Source of the DNA: Candidatus Aminicenantota bacterium
GTDB taxonomy: Bacteria; Acidobacteriota; UBA6911; RPQK01; JAJDTT01
NCBI GenBank assembly: GCA_026706325.1
Contig: JAPOYZ010000037.1
Coordinates: forward strand, 1-6,491
Reading direction: 5' to 3'
DNA length: 6,491 nt
Part shown: positions 6,120 through 6,491 of the stretch, one piece after another
Numbering within the stretch: position 1 is the stretch's first letter
Layout: each line of letters starts with the position of its first letter
Program-made: the position numbers and the translations under genes
The notes under the pieces: model-generated
The model's database searches: none
What the model saw: the letters and a program-made list of their open reading frames with translations, nothing else
What the model was told of the DNA's origin: nothing

Positions 6120-6491
6120 TCAGCGGCGCTTCCTCAGGTCCAGGCAGGCGATATGGTGGTGGTCGCGGGCGTAGAGCCGTCCTCCGGCCAACGCCGGCGG
6201 GCTCCAGGACCGGTGCTGGAGGATCTTTTTCACGCCCGTCTGCCGGTATCCTTCCGGGGTGGCCTGCACCATGGCGACGTGGCCCTGCTCGCCCAGGACG
6301 ATGAGATGGCCCTGGGCCGCGATCAGGGAACCCTTGCCCACGCTCCGATGGGCCCAGAGGACCTCTCCGTCCGTCAGCCTCATGCACTTGAGGATCGAGT
6401 TGTCGAACCCGTAGAGGTACTCACCCACCAGCACGCACCCGTTGTAGTGGTTCTGCATGATCTCCGAGGTCCAAGTTCGTCTGGACCTCGG
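6120..6491 (-). CDS. PQQ-type beta-propeller (BamB-like) protein, C-terminal part only
   Basis: The last 123 residues of a gene that begins beyond the right edge; the frame is open to the window end, so the ATG at 6458 is internal, not the start. Three PQQ/WD40-like blade pieces are visible: NHYNGCVLVGEYLYGFD followed by LTDGEVLW; GSLIAAQGHLIVLGEQG followed by ATPEGYRQT; and WSPPALAGGRLYARD followed by IACLDLRKRR as the closing strand. This pattern (G-x-L-Y, then C-x-D/T-x-G-E-x-x-W) is that of PQQ_2-domain, BamB-like propellers, often exported in environmental bacteria. Whether this one binds PQQ or is only structural cannot be judged from the C-terminal part, and no signal peptide can be seen. 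Its TGA is one nucleotide before the transporter's GTG, so it is probably the upstream member of the same transcript. A periplasmic dehydrogenase feeding the transporter is one possibility; a non-enzymatic propeller is another. Confidence 0.85.
   Translation of the reverse strand, partial: PRSRRTWTSEIMQNHYNGCVLVGEYLYGFDNSILKCMRLTDGEVLWAHRSVGKGSLIAAQGHLIVLGEQGHVAMVQATPEGYRQTGVKKILQHRSWSPPALAGGRLYARDHHHIACLDLRKRR
6464..6491. repeat. 10-bp perfect inverted repeat at the right edge
   Basis: CCGAGGTCCA (6464-6473) and TGGACCTCGG (6482-6491) are exact reverse complements around the 8-nt spacer AGTTCGTC. The repeat lies within the propeller coding frame and ends exactly at the last base of the window. 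Confidence 0.7.

Noticed and set aside
3380..6304. A 974-codon open frame on the plus strand
   Set aside because: It is antisense to the enolase and transporter genes and in codon register with both. GC-rich genes rarely use TTA, CTA or TCA codons, so the opposite frame stays open. The translation is low-complexity (G, P, R, H, D rich) with no recognisable domain.
6120..6458. Treating the ATG at 6458 as the start of a small 112-residue protein
   Set aside because: The frame is open upstream to the edge and the ATG falls mid-blade in a propeller repeat, so this is the tail of a larger gene.

Overview
The window is GC-rich bacterial DNA in which every gene I accept reads on the minus strand, so transcription runs from high to low coordinates. 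Five consecutive genes (6491 down to 1645) are packed with 1-nt, 0-nt, 38-nt and 4-nt-overlap junctions and look like one transcription unit. A sixth gene (1573 down to the left edge) follows after a 71-bp gap. Both edge genes are cut by the window.

Order in the direction of transcription: (1) the last 123 residues of a PQQ-type (BamB-like) beta-propeller protein; (2) an 11-helix Nramp-fold transporter whose two metal-binding motifs are not the metal-transporter ones; (3) a mandelate racemase/muconate lactonizing enzyme of the enolase superfamily; (4) a malate/L-lactate dehydrogenase family (Ldh2) NAD(P)-dependent 2-hydroxyacid oxidoreductase; (5) a phytanoyl-CoA dioxygenase (PhyH) family Fe(II)/2-oxoglutarate oxygenase. 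Then, separately, (6) an AlbA_2 (Schlafen-type) plus GHKL-type ATPase protein with a helical-repeat C-terminal tail.

The first five genes suggest uptake and breakdown of a small organic acid or sugar acid: import, proton abstraction/dehydration by the enolase-superfamily enzyme, 2-hydroxyacid oxidation, and hydroxylation by the oxygenase. The substrate cannot be read from the sequence. The transporter's loss of Nramp metal ligands fits a changed substrate, and the enolase-family enzyme lacks the usual His-Asp dyad while keeping the metal site. The start of the dehydrogenase gene lies in a hairpin that presents its Shine-Dalgarno in the loop, so this junction may be translationally tuned.

The gene types (PQQ-like propeller, Nramp-like carrier, enolase, Ldh2, PhyH), the high GC and the frequent GTG starts recall environmental Acidobacteriota- or Planctomycetota-like genomes. 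That is a weak inference, since no rRNA or marker gene is present. I see no tRNA, rRNA, CRISPR array, insertion sequence or intergenic stretch longer than 71 bp. The long plus-strand open frames are antisense shadows of the minus-strand genes.
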